Below are positions 37,408 to 44,362 of a stretch of DNA of 64,000 nt, piece by piece. Both the position numbers and the translations under genes were made by a program. Source of the DNA: Ruminococcus sp. (GTDB lineage Bacteria; Bacillota; Clostridia; Oscillospirales; Ruminococcaceae). Position 1 is the first letter of the stretch. Each line of letters opens with the position of its first letter. The notes beneath the pieces were generated by a model, which saw nothing but the letters and a program-made list of their open reading frames with translations, made no database searches and was not told the DNA's origin. Location of the stretch: NCBI GenBank assembly GCA_017534595.1, contig JAFXVY010000113.1, positions 124,001 to 188,000 on the forward strand. Reading direction: 5' to 3'.

Positions 37408-38415
37408 ATGACTTACAAAATAGATATCAGCTCTTGGGGACGGTTCTTTACAGTGCCCTGCGCTGTTGCCGATAAATATATCAAGCTCGCCGACGGCGAC
37501 TATGTAAAAGTGCTGCTCTGTATCCTTGCGGGGAGCAGCAGCACCGTTGACAGCAAAGCTCTGTCGGATGCCTCCGGCGTGAACGAGGCTAAGGTCTGCG
37601 ACGCCGTGCTGTATTGGTCGCAGAACGGCGTAATCTCCGTGAACGGACAGGCTCAGCCGGCTCCCGCGGAAGCCGTGCCCGCCGCCGCACCCGTAAGAAC
37701 AGAAGCTCCGGCAGATGCAGCTCCCGCACCTAAAACCGTAGCATCCGTAAGGCTCTCGCCCCGCGACCTTGCCGACAGGATAGAATCAAGCCCGGAATTA
37801 AAATATCTCGTCAGCGAGTTTGAGAAGATCAAGGGCAGCGATATCAAGCACCATGAGATAATGGGGCTCATCAACCTGACAGAGTACTACGGCTTTGATG
37901 CCGAGAGCCTGCTGCTGATAATCACCTATTGCCACGAGCTCGGAAAGACAAGCATATCCTATATCGAGCGCGTCGGCAAGGATTGGGCTGAGCGCGGGAT
38001 CAACGAGTATTCCGAAGTCGAGGCTGAGATCGTTAAGCAGTCAAGACAGAGATCCTTCGAGCATAAGGTCTGCCGCGCCTTCGGCATAGAGACCAAGCTT
38101 TCTCCGAAGCAGAGCGAGTATATCCGCAGCTGGCAGGAGCTCGGCATGAGCGTAGAGCTGCTGACTATCGCCTACGATAAGTGTATGGACGCTATCAATA
38201 AGCTCGATTTCAGATACATAGACAAGATCGTCCGCGGCTGGGCCGACCGCCGGCTCACCACACCCGACCAGATCGCCGCCGAGGATAAGGCTCGGTATGA
38301 GAGCTATCAGAAAAAGCACGGCTCCGATAAGTCGGAGACATCCTACGATATTGACAGATGGGAGGAGTTCGCCATGAACTACGATCCCAATTACAGAGGA
38401 GTGAAGCCCGAATGA
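37408..38415 (+). CDS. DnaD-domain replication protein
   Basis: This 335-residue protein joins an N-terminal winged-helix DnaD-like region (about 1-90), an Ala/Pro-rich linker (about 90-120) and a C-terminal DnaB_2/DnaD domain (about 230-320) with YIRSWQELGMSVELLTIAYD and the trailing YIDKIVRGW motif. A further helical segment (about 125-215) resembles a second DnaB_2-like unit. In Firmicutes DnaD and DnaB proteins remodel origin DNA and help load the helicase. ATG at 37408 is preferred over 37390, which has no ribosome binding site. Its stop overlaps the ATP-binding loader gene (ATGA), fitting a joint role. Confidence 0.85.
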   Translation: MTYKIDISSWGRFFTVPCAVADKYIKLADGDYVKVLLCILAGSSSTVDSKALSDASGVNEAKVCDAVLYWSQNGVISVNGQAQPAPAEAVPAAAPVRTEAPADAAPAPKTVASVRLSPRDLADRIESSPELKYLVSEFEKIKGSDIKHHEIMGLINLTEYYGFDAESLLLIITYCHELGKTSISYIERVGKDWAERGINEYSEVEAEIVKQSRQRSFEHKVCRAFGIETKLSPKQSEYIRSWQELGMSVELLTIAYDKCMDAINKLDFRYIDKIVRGWADRRLTTPDQIAAEDKARYESYQKKHGSDKSETSYDIDRWEEFAMNYDPNYRGVKPE

Positions 38416-39383
38416 GATACAGCGAGGAAGCATTCGATAAGGCAGAAAACGAGCTCAGCAGACGCAGACAAGAAGCCGAGCTTGAATATGAGGACAGAGC
38501 CGCCGAGATCTGCTCGCGCTCTCCCGAGGCTGCCGCACTCAAGCGCAGGCTCGAAACTACCGGTATTCAGTTCTTTACGATCGTCAAGAGCGGCGAGAAG
38601 GTAGAAGAAAAGATAAACGAGCTAAAGTCCGAAAATCTGCGTCTCCAGAATGAGCTCGGAGATATTCTCGAAAAGCTGACCGGAGACAGGCATTATCTCG
38701 ATATACGCTATACCTGCGCCGCCTGCGGAGATACAGGCTACAGAGAGGGCAAGCGCTGCAGCTGCTTTACAGAGCTGCTGAAACGCTATGCCGCAGAGGA
38801 GCTTACTGTAGAGTGCGGCATCGAGCTGCACGACTTCTCTGAATTCAGAACTGACCTCTACCCTACCGAGTCCGACCGCGGGATAAATCCGCGTGAGAAA
38901 ATGGAGATAATGCTCGGAAACTGCCGGAGCTATGCTGAAAATTTCACTACAGATTCTCAGTCGATGCTCTTTGTCGGTAAGACAGGCCTCGGCAAGACCT
39001 TTATGTCCTCCTGCATCGCAAAGACGGTCATAGGCAAGGGCTTCAGCGTGATCTTCGGTTCGGTCAGCGAGTATCTTCGCAGAGTTGAGAACGAGCATTT
39101 CGGGCGCTCCGATGACAATACGCTCTCTATCCTCAGCAGCTGCGACCTGCTCATCCTTGACGATCTCGGCTCGGAGTTCCGCTCGCCGTTTTACGAGTCG
39201 GCGCTCTACGATATCATCAACACAAGAATTAACGCCCGCAAGCCAATGATAATCTCTACAAACCTTTCCGGCAGCGAGCTTGACCGCTGCTATAACGAGC
39301 GTATAGTTTCAAGGCTCATGGGCTGCTTCGCCCCGATAATGTTCTTCGGTACGGATATCCGTCAGAAGCTCAGAATGTTCTGA
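38412..39383 (+). CDS. DnaC/DnaI-like helicase loader ATPase
   Basis: This 323-residue AAA+ ATPase is translationally coupled to the DnaD-domain gene by an ATGA overlap, with GAGGAG upstream. The N-terminus is coiled-coil-like (about 5-95). A zinc-binding set follows: C102, C105, C116 and C118 in CAACGDTGYREGKRCSC. Walker A is GKTGLGKT (about 189-196) and Walker B is LLILDDLG (about 247-254). Together with the DnaD-domain protein it probably loads the replicative helicase. Confidence 0.9.
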   Translation: MRYSEEAFDKAENELSRRRQEAELEYEDRAAEICSRSPEAAALKRRLETTGIQFFTIVKSGEKVEEKINELKSENLRLQNELGDILEKLTGDRHYLDIRYTCAACGDTGYREGKRCSCFTELLKRYAAEELTVECGIELHDFSEFRTDLYPTESDRGINPREKMEIMLGNCRSYAENFTTDSQSMLFVGKTGLGKTFMSSCIAKTVIGKGFSVIFGSVSEYLRRVENEHFGRSDDNTLSILSSCDLLILDDLGSEFRSPFYESALYDIINTRINARKPMIISTNLSGSELDRCYNERIVSRLMGCFAPIMFFGTDIRQKLRMF

Positions 39384-39400
39384 GCCCGGGAGCTTTCCGA

Positions 39401-39429
39401 TTGACATTTCAGGTGATGTCTGATATAAT
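39401..39429 (+). promoter_or_regulatory. SigA-type promoter for the nuclease-like gene
   Basis: TTGACA (39401-39406), 17-base spacer, TATAAT (39424-39429). It shows that the in-frame ATG at 39401 is not used. Confidence 0.85.
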
Positions 39430-39448
39430 GGATAACGGAGGTCTTCCG

Positions 39449-40186
39449 GTGAACGACGAACGATTCAAGGCTGCCTGTGACGCGGTGATAGGCGCAGAGC
39501 GCGAGAGGAACGGTATAGGTACTCTCGGCGAGAAAACGCTCCATGCCGTGCTCAAAAGATACTACGAGCCCCACGAATGCAATCACGAGGTCAGGCTCGG
39601 CAGCTATATCGCAGATATCGTCGGCGAGAACGGCGTTATCGAGATACAGACAAGGCAGTTCGGAAATCTGCTCAAAAAGCTCGAATGCTTCCTTGAATTC
39701 TGCAGCGTCACCGTTGTGTATCCTATTGCAGGCATCAAATATCTTTCCTGGATAGATACCGAGACCGGCGAGGTAACTTCAAGAAGAAAATCTCCGAAAA
39801 AAGGAAATATCTACGACGCTCTGCCCGAGCTCTACAGGATAAAGTACACCCTCGACAATCCGAATATGCATCTGAGGCTATGTATCCTCGAGCTTGAGGA
39901 AACAAGGTACTTAAACGGCTGGTCGCGTGATAAGAAGCGCGGCTCCTCACGCTGCGACAGGATCCCCGTTAGGATGATCGAGGAAGTCTGCATAGACTCG
40001 CCCCAGGATCACCGTATGTTCATCCCGGAGGGGCTGCCGGAAGAATACACCTCCCGCGATCTTTCAAAGGCGGCAAAGATACCTCTTGACAGAGCGCAGA
40101 CCGCCCTGAACCTCCTGACCTATCTCGGGCTCACCGAGAAGATCGGAAAGAAGGGCAAACTCATACTTTACAAAACAGTCATCTGA
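39449..40186 (+). CDS. Nuclease-like protein with C-terminal winged helix (unknown)
   Basis: This 245-residue protein starts with GTG at 39449, seven bases after GGAGG, giving a very short leader from the promoter just upstream. The N-terminal part has a PD-(D/E)xK-like arrangement: Glu in GTLGEKTLH, Asp in YIADIV, and a hydrophobic strand with E-x-Q in VIEIQTRQF, in the style of Holliday junction resolvases. The last 60 residues (YTSRDLSKAAKIPLDRAQTA then LNLLTYLGLTEKIG) look like a winged helix. I do not recognise the family. It follows the helicase loader gene and precedes the dead S11 gene by 15 bases. A DNA-related role is plausible but unproven. Confidence 0.68.
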   Translation: MNDERFKAACDAVIGAERERNGIGTLGEKTLHAVLKRYYEPHECNHEVRLGSYIADIVGENGVIEIQTRQFGNLLKKLECFLEFCSVTVVYPIAGIKYLSWIDTETGEVTSRRKSPKKGNIYDALPELYRIKYTLDNPNMHLRLCILELEETRYLNGWSRDKKRGSSRCDRIPVRMIEEVCIDSPQDHRMFIPEGLPEEYTSRDLSKAAKIPLDRAQTALNLLTYLGLTEKIGKKGKLILYKTVI

Positions 40187-40201
40187 AAGGCTTTGATATA
40201 A

Positions 40202-41617
40202 ATGAAATTCCTTAAAAGGCTGTGCCTTGCCGTGGCAGCTGTGCTGACCGTAACAGCGGCGCTGCCGTTTGCCGCATCGGCACTTACGTTTACTCCCTCA
40301 AACGGTAAGGACGACAACGATAACCCCGTCCCTATCCTGCTTTACTCGAAATCAATATATATGATAGATCTTTCGACGGGGGCTCCCCTCGTTGATATCA
40401 ACAGCACCGAAAAGCTCAGCCCCGGCTACCTTACCCAGCTGATGACCTGCTGCATGATACTCGACAAGTTCGGCGGCAATGAAAAGCAGCTGAAAAACAC
40501 CTACGTCTACGGTACGAGCGAAGCCTACGACGAGCTTTACGACACCGGCGCTCCTACTGCCGATATCCGGCCTTACGAGGAGGTCAGCTATTACGATCTG
40601 ATCGTATCTATGGTGATCGCTTCCTCCTGTGAGGCGGCGAATATCACGGCGATGAACCTCGCCGACAGCCTGTTCGACTTCTCTCTCAAAATGAACGACA
40701 AGGCTGCCGAGCTCGGTATGACAGATACAAAGTTCTCCTCCGCACACGGCTTCTTCACGCTCCAGAATTACTCCACCGCCAAGGATATGGCCAAGCTCTG
40801 CAAGTACATTGTGGACAAGTACCCTGTCTTCCACGATATTTGCAGCAAGGAGTATATGCAGCTCGAGGCCACCGAAGAGCATCCCGAGGGAACCAATCTC
40901 TACACCAATAACTACATTGTCTCTACCTACTCGGATTACTACTATGCCGCCGCTGAGGGCATCAAGATCTCCAACCGCGAGGATTCCGGCAGATGCCTTG
41001 CCTCCTATGCCGAGACGGACGGCAGCAAATATCTTATAGTTTCGCTCGGAGCTCCGATCGAGAAGACGCCTGCCGATATGCTCAAGGGTGAGCAGGATCC
41101 CGATTCGATCTACGGCAGCGATAATGTCTACTACAACATACTCGATCATATCTCCCTTTACAGGTGGGCGTTCAATTCACTGACAGCCACCGATTTCATA
41201 AATCCCAACAGCGAGGTCACAGAGGCTCCCGTGGAATTCGGCGAAGGCGCCGACTATGTGAATCTCAAGCCTGCAAAAGGGTACACCGCTCTTTGGCCGG
41301 TGGATCTCAAGACCGACGACGTTGAGAAGAAAGTAACGGTTTTTGAGAACATCATCGCTCCCGTTGAAAAGGGCGACGTGCTCGGCAAGATGGTGCTCGA
41401 ATACCACGGCGAGCAGCTTGCGTCGATAGACCTTGTAGCGACCTCATCGGTCAAACGGTCGAAATCCAGCTCGACTATAAAGATAATGCTCTCATTCTTC
41501 CGTTCGCAGGAATTCAAGTGGGCGCTGTTCATCATCATCATGATGTTCTCGGTCTACGGAATAGCCTACTTCATGTATCTGCAGCTCAAATACCTCAAGA
41601 TCAACAAGAAAGAATAA
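40202..41617 (+). CDS. S11 D,D-carboxypeptidase homologue lacking catalytic residues
   Basis: This 471-residue protein has a signal peptide (about 1-27), an S11 PBP-like domain (about 42-300), a C-terminal beta domain of the DacA/PBP5 type (about 340-415), and a membrane helix (about 437-460) with a basic tail. Each catalytic motif is altered. SxxK reads Y76-L-T-Q79 (SPGYLTQLM), SxN reads S141-S-C143 (ASSCEAAN), and KTG reads K255-I-S257 (EGIKISNRE). The surrounding family landmarks are well kept, so this is divergence of the active site and not a frameshift. It may be a regulatory or scaffolding pseudoenzyme of the wall. Confidence 0.85.
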   Translation: MKFLKRLCLAVAAVLTVTAALPFAASALTFTPSNGKDDNDNPVPILLYSKSIYMIDLSTGAPLVDINSTEKLSPGYLTQLMTCCMILDKFGGNEKQLKNTYVYGTSEAYDELYDTGAPTADIRPYEEVSYYDLIVSMVIASSCEAANITAMNLADSLFDFSLKMNDKAAELGMTDTKFSSAHGFFTLQNYSTAKDMAKLCKYIVDKYPVFHDICSKEYMQLEATEEHPEGTNLYTNNYIVSTYSDYYYAAAEGIKISNREDSGRCLASYAETDGSKYLIVSLGAPIEKTPADMLKGEQDPDSIYGSDNVYYNILDHISLYRWAFNSLTATDFINPNSEVTEAPVEFGEGADYVNLKPAKGYTALWPVDLKTDDVEKKVTVFENIIAPVEKGDVLGKMVLEYHGEQLASIDLVATSSVKRSKSSSTIKIMLSFFRSQEFKWALFIIIMMFSVYGIAYFMYLQLKYLKINKKE

Positions 41618-41622
41618 ATATT

Positions 41623-41656
41623 CCCCGGAACGGTTTGAGCGTTCCGGGGTGTTTTA
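41623..41656 (+). terminator. Terminator of the S11-like gene
   Basis: Stem CCCCGGAACG/CGTTCCGGGG, loop GTTTGAG, followed by TGTTTTAT. Confidence 0.88.
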
Positions 41657-41679
41657 TATCCTGAAAATGCAGCCTATAC

Positions 41680-41720
41680 AAAAGCGGCGTATCCGTTTTC
41701 ACAGATGCGCCGCTTTTTAT
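41680..41720. terminator. Bidirectional terminator after the SCIFF maturase gene
   Basis: Stem AAAAGCGGCG/CGCCGCTTTT around a CCGTTTTCAC-containing loop, with A/T tracts on both sides. It ends the minus-strand maturase gene and can back up the plus-strand one. Confidence 0.82.
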
Positions 41721-41724
41721 TCGG

Positions 41725-43104
41725 TTATTCCGCACTGTCCATCATCGCGACAGCCTTGAGCATGATCGCGCACTCGAGACGCTTCTTCTGGATCTCGCAG
41801 GCGATCTTGTAGGAGCTGTGGACATCTCCGGTGTAGATGAAGTTGTTGGCGTTGCAGCCGCCGCTGCAGAAGAACTTGGCCCAGCACTTCACGCAGTCTG
41901 GCTTGGTGTAGATGTGGGTATGAGCAAAGTCGTTCTTGATATCATAGTTGAAAGAGCCGTCATTGACGTTGCCCATTTTGAAGTCCTCGATACCAACGAA
42001 CTGATGGCAGGGATAGATGTCGCCGTCGGGAGACACCGCAACGTACTCGTTGCCGCAGCCGCAGCCCTTGAGCCTCTTGATGGCGCAGGGACCGGCGTCA
42101 AGGTCGAGCATGAAGTGGAAGAAGTTGATGAACTTTCCCTCGCTCCTGATCTTCGAGATCTTGTCAGCAAGGGTCTCATACTCCTTGAAGATGCGCGGCA
42201 GCTCACGCTCGGTGATCGCATAGGGCTTGTCCGCAGGAGCGGTGACAGGCTCAACGGAGATCTGATCGAAGCCCAGCTCATAGAGGTGCATGACATCCTC
42301 GGAGAAATCGAGATTGTACTTGGTATAGGTGCCGCGGACATAGTATTCCTTATCGCCGCGCAGAGGCACGAACTTGCAGAAATTCTCGACTATCCTGTCG
42401 TAGCTGCCGGAGCCGTCCACGCGGGGACGCATACGGTCGTTGACCTCCTTGCGCCCGTCTATCGAAAGCACGATATTGGACATCTCGTTGTTGAGAAATT
42501 CCATTTTCTCCTCAGTGAGCAGCATACCGTTGGTAGTCATCGTGAAGCGGATATGCTTGCCTACCTTCTTTTCCTCCTCGCGGGCGTAGGCAACGATCTG
42601 CTTTACGACCTCGTAGTTCATAAGAGGCTCGCCGCCGAAGAAGTCAAGCTCGAGGAACTTTCTGTCCGCAGACATTTTCAGCAGGAAGTCGATAGCCTTC
42701 TTGCCGGTCTCGAGATCCATGAGCTTTCTTCCGCCGCAGTAATCTCCGGTGGAGGCAAAGCAGTAGGTGCATCTGAGGTTGCAGTCGTGAGCGACGTGCA
42801 GGCACATCGACTTGACGGGCGAAGCCACAGAAGTGTCGGCGTACTTGGCATAATCGTCCTCACTGAACAGTATGCCGTCCTTATAGAGCGAAACGATCTC
42901 CTCATAGCACTCCTCGATCTCGGCGGTATCGTAGAGCTTCGAGAGCTTAGTCATCACATCCGCGGGGCACTTCTCCTCAAAGGGAGGCTCCACGTTATCG
43001 AGCAGATCGTAGGTAAGATCGTCTATGATATTTACAGCATTGCTGTTCACATCGAGCAGGATGTTATACCCTGCAAGCTTGTATTTATGTATCATATCAT
43101 TCAC
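41725..43104 (-). CDS. scfB: SCIFF peptide radical SAM maturase (thioether-forming)
   Basis: This 459-residue enzyme modifies the six-cysteine SCIFF peptide encoded just upstream. The N-terminal 90 residues resemble the peptide-binding RRE domain (HKYKLAGYNILLDVNSNAVN). The radical SAM cluster is C108-x3-C112-x2-C115 in CNLRCTYC, followed by ELDFFGGEPLMNYE. The SPASM region (about 325-445) supplies many cysteines for two auxiliary [4Fe-4S] clusters: GCGCGNE, YPCHQFVG, CVKCWAKFFCSGGCNAN and CEIQKKRLEC. Homologues form Cys-to-Thr thioether cross-links using SAM. ATG at 43104 follows a GGTGAATGAT site and a hairpin with a T-tract. Confidence 0.96.
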   Translation of the reverse strand: MNDMIHKYKLAGYNILLDVNSNAVNIIDDLTYDLLDNVEPPFEEKCPADVMTKLSKLYDTAEIEECYEEIVSLYKDGILFSEDDYAKYADTSVASPVKSMCLHVAHDCNLRCTYCFASTGDYCGGRKLMDLETGKKAIDFLLKMSADRKFLELDFFGGEPLMNYEVVKQIVAYAREEEKKVGKHIRFTMTTNGMLLTEEKMEFLNNEMSNIVLSIDGRKEVNDRMRPRVDGSGSYDRIVENFCKFVPLRGDKEYYVRGTYTKYNLDFSEDVMHLYELGFDQISVEPVTAPADKPYAITERELPRIFKEYETLADKISKIRSEGKFINFFHFMLDLDAGPCAIKRLKGCGCGNEYVAVSPDGDIYPCHQFVGIEDFKMGNVNDGSFNYDIKNDFAHTHIYTKPDCVKCWAKFFCSGGCNANNFIYTGDVHSSYKIACEIQKKRLECAIMLKAVAMMDSAE

Positions 43105-43116
43105 CTTTTTTACAGT

Positions 43117-43148
43117 AAAAAATTAAAGGGACATACCAATGCCCCTTT
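43117..43148 (-). terminator. Hairpin/attenuator between the SCIFF peptide and maturase genes
   Basis: Minus strand stem AAAGGGGCAT/ATGTCCCTTT (10 pairs, one G-T), loop TGGT, then AATTTTTT. It lies in the 66-base gap between the two genes and would stop part of the transcripts, leaving the peptide mRNA in excess. Confidence 0.78.
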
Positions 43149-43170
43149 ATATCCTATGCTGAAAACGGGA

Positions 43171-43314
43171 TCAAGCCTCTTTCTCGCACTTCTGGTTTGC
43201 AACGGTGCAGGAAGTCTTGCAGGCAGACTGACAGGAAGCCTGGCACTTGCCGCAGCCGCCCTTCTGAGCAGAAGCCTTGAGGTTAGCTTTGTTGATGGTC
43301 TTGATATGCTTCAT
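43171..43314 (-). CDS. scfA: SCIFF precursor peptide (six cysteines in forty-five residues)
   Basis: This 47-residue peptide starts MKHIKTINKANLKASAQKGG. The core then carries six cysteines spaced as in SCIFF peptides: CGKC, ASC, SAC, TSC with the conserved TSCT, and a last Cys six residues from the end. GGAGG lies 8 bases before ATG at 43314. It is a ribosomally made peptide modified by the radical SAM enzyme downstream. The family is nearly universal in Clostridia and its biological role is unknown. I see no dedicated protease or exporter beside it. Confidence 0.95.
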   Translation of the reverse strand: MKHIKTINKANLKASAQKGGCGKCQASCQSACKTSCTVANQKCEKEA

Positions 43315-43345
43315 GATTTCATCCTCCAAAAGTATTATTTTCACT

Positions 43346-43351
43346 ATTATA
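43346..43351 (-). promoter_or_regulatory. -10 box for the SCIFF peptide gene
   Basis: Minus strand TATAAT (43351-43346), about 30 bases before the start codon. The -35 region is poor, so activation by another factor or sigma is possible. Confidence 0.5.
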
Positions 43352-43407
43352 ACACATAATGCCCTGCGTTATATGAATTTTATATGACATAATAATAAAT
43401 ATTTTTA

Positions 43408-43812
43408 CTAATACCTTTTTGACCGCCCGTTTACGCCGACTATCCCGCCGACTGCCCCGAAAAGCAGCACCAGAATGAGCTTCCCGCCCCCGGAGGTGCC
43501 CTCCGCCGACCTTACGAGTATCAGACTCGCAACGAACAGCACAAGAAATATTATTCCCCCGCAGATCATCCCCATAAGCAGGCCGCACCGGCGGTTCTTT
43601 TTAGCGCAGACGTATCCTCCCGCATAGGCTCCGGCGCAGAGTGCGCAGGCAGTAACTGCGGAAACGACGCTCTCCGGCAGATCGGTCTTGGTAAGGATAT
43701 ACGAGAACAGCAGAACTATGACCAGTATCACGAGTATACCCCAGCCCGCCGAGAGCAGAGCCCGTGAGGCAGCAAGATCCGAAAGCCTGCACAGCCGCCG
43801 ATGTTTTTTCAT
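43408..43812 (-). CDS. TIGR04086 family membrane protein
   Basis: This 134-residue protein has four hydrophobic helices after a basic N-terminus (MKKHRRLCRLSDLAASRAL), with a Gly/Cys-rich pair of helices (about 48-95) and a final one near 105-128. ATG at 43812 is chosen because GGGAGGGG stands just upstream; the open frame extends further but without a start signal. TIGR04086 proteins occur in Firmicutes next to yajC and, in Clostridia, next to the SCIFF genes, exactly as here. No function is established. Confidence 0.83.
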   Translation of the reverse strand: MKKHRRLCRLSDLAASRALLSAGWGILVILVIVLLFSYILTKTDLPESVVSAVTACALCAGAYAGGYVCAKKNRRCGLLMGMICGGIIFLVLFVASLILVRSAEGTSGGGKLILVLLFGAVGGIVGVNGRSKRY

Positions 43813-43860
43813 TTCACACCCCTCCCGAAGCAAGTATATTCGGGAGAGCGTCAGAATATG

Positions 43861-43892
43861 AAAAGGCCCGCAGACCTTTTCAGATCTGCGGG
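43861..43892 (-). terminator. Terminator after yajC
   Basis: Minus strand stem CCCGCAGA/TCTGCGGG followed by CCTTTT. Confidence 0.7.
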
Positions 43893-43907
43893 ATGGGATC
43901 ATAAAGA

Positions 43908-44228
43908 TCAATCATCGTGAACGGTAAGGTTCTTAGCGATAGCCCACTTCATTACTCTGATCTTGGAACGGTCGCCGCCGGTCTCGATAACAACTGTATC
44001 ATCCTTTACGGAGAACACGATGCCTACGATTCCGCCGTTGGTAACTACCTCATCGCCGATCTCAAGATGCTCTCTCATAGCGGCGTCTTTCTTATCCTGC
44101 TTTCTCTGGGGACGGATAATAAAGAAATAGAAGAAGAACACGATAACGATCAGCGGGATAAAGGTTATCAGCATATCGGTCACGGAAGCGGAACCATTTG
44201 AGGTTGCGAGTTTAGCGATAAAATTCAT
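43908..44228 (-). CDS. yajC: Preprotein translocase subunit YajC
   Basis: This 106-residue accessory protein of the Sec translocase has one membrane helix (about 18-40) followed by the family motif IIRPQRKQDKK and a cytoplasmic beta domain with EHLEIGDEVVTNGGIVGIV. ATG at 44228 has GGAGG upstream; the earlier in-frame ATG at 44288 falls on the -35 box. secDF is not adjacent. Confidence 0.95.
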   Translation of the reverse strand: MNFIAKLATSNGSASVTDMLITFIPLIVIVFFFYFFIIRPQRKQDKKDAAMREHLEIGDEVVTNGGIVGIVFSVKDDTVVIETGGDRSKIRVMKWAIAKNLTVHDD

Positions 44229-44259
44229 TTTACAGTCCTCCAATTCAAAACTAAAATTA

Positions 44260-44288
44260 ATTATAACACAGAAATCCGATAAAATCAA
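44260..44288 (-). promoter_or_regulatory. SigA-type promoter for yajC
   Basis: Minus strand TTGATT (44288-44283), 17-base spacer, TATAAT (44265-44260), with AAAAAACAC before the -35 box. Confidence 0.78.
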
Positions 44289-44362
44289 GTGTTTTTTATT
44301 AAAAATCGGAAACTGACCGCAAAAAGCACCCGACTCTGTACCGAGCCGGGCGCATTAACGGC

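Noticed and set aside
41818..43359. 513-codon plus-strand frame opposite the SCIFF maturase
   Set aside because: The opposite strand encodes a clear radical SAM enzyme and the SCIFF peptide; this frame has no family and no start signals.
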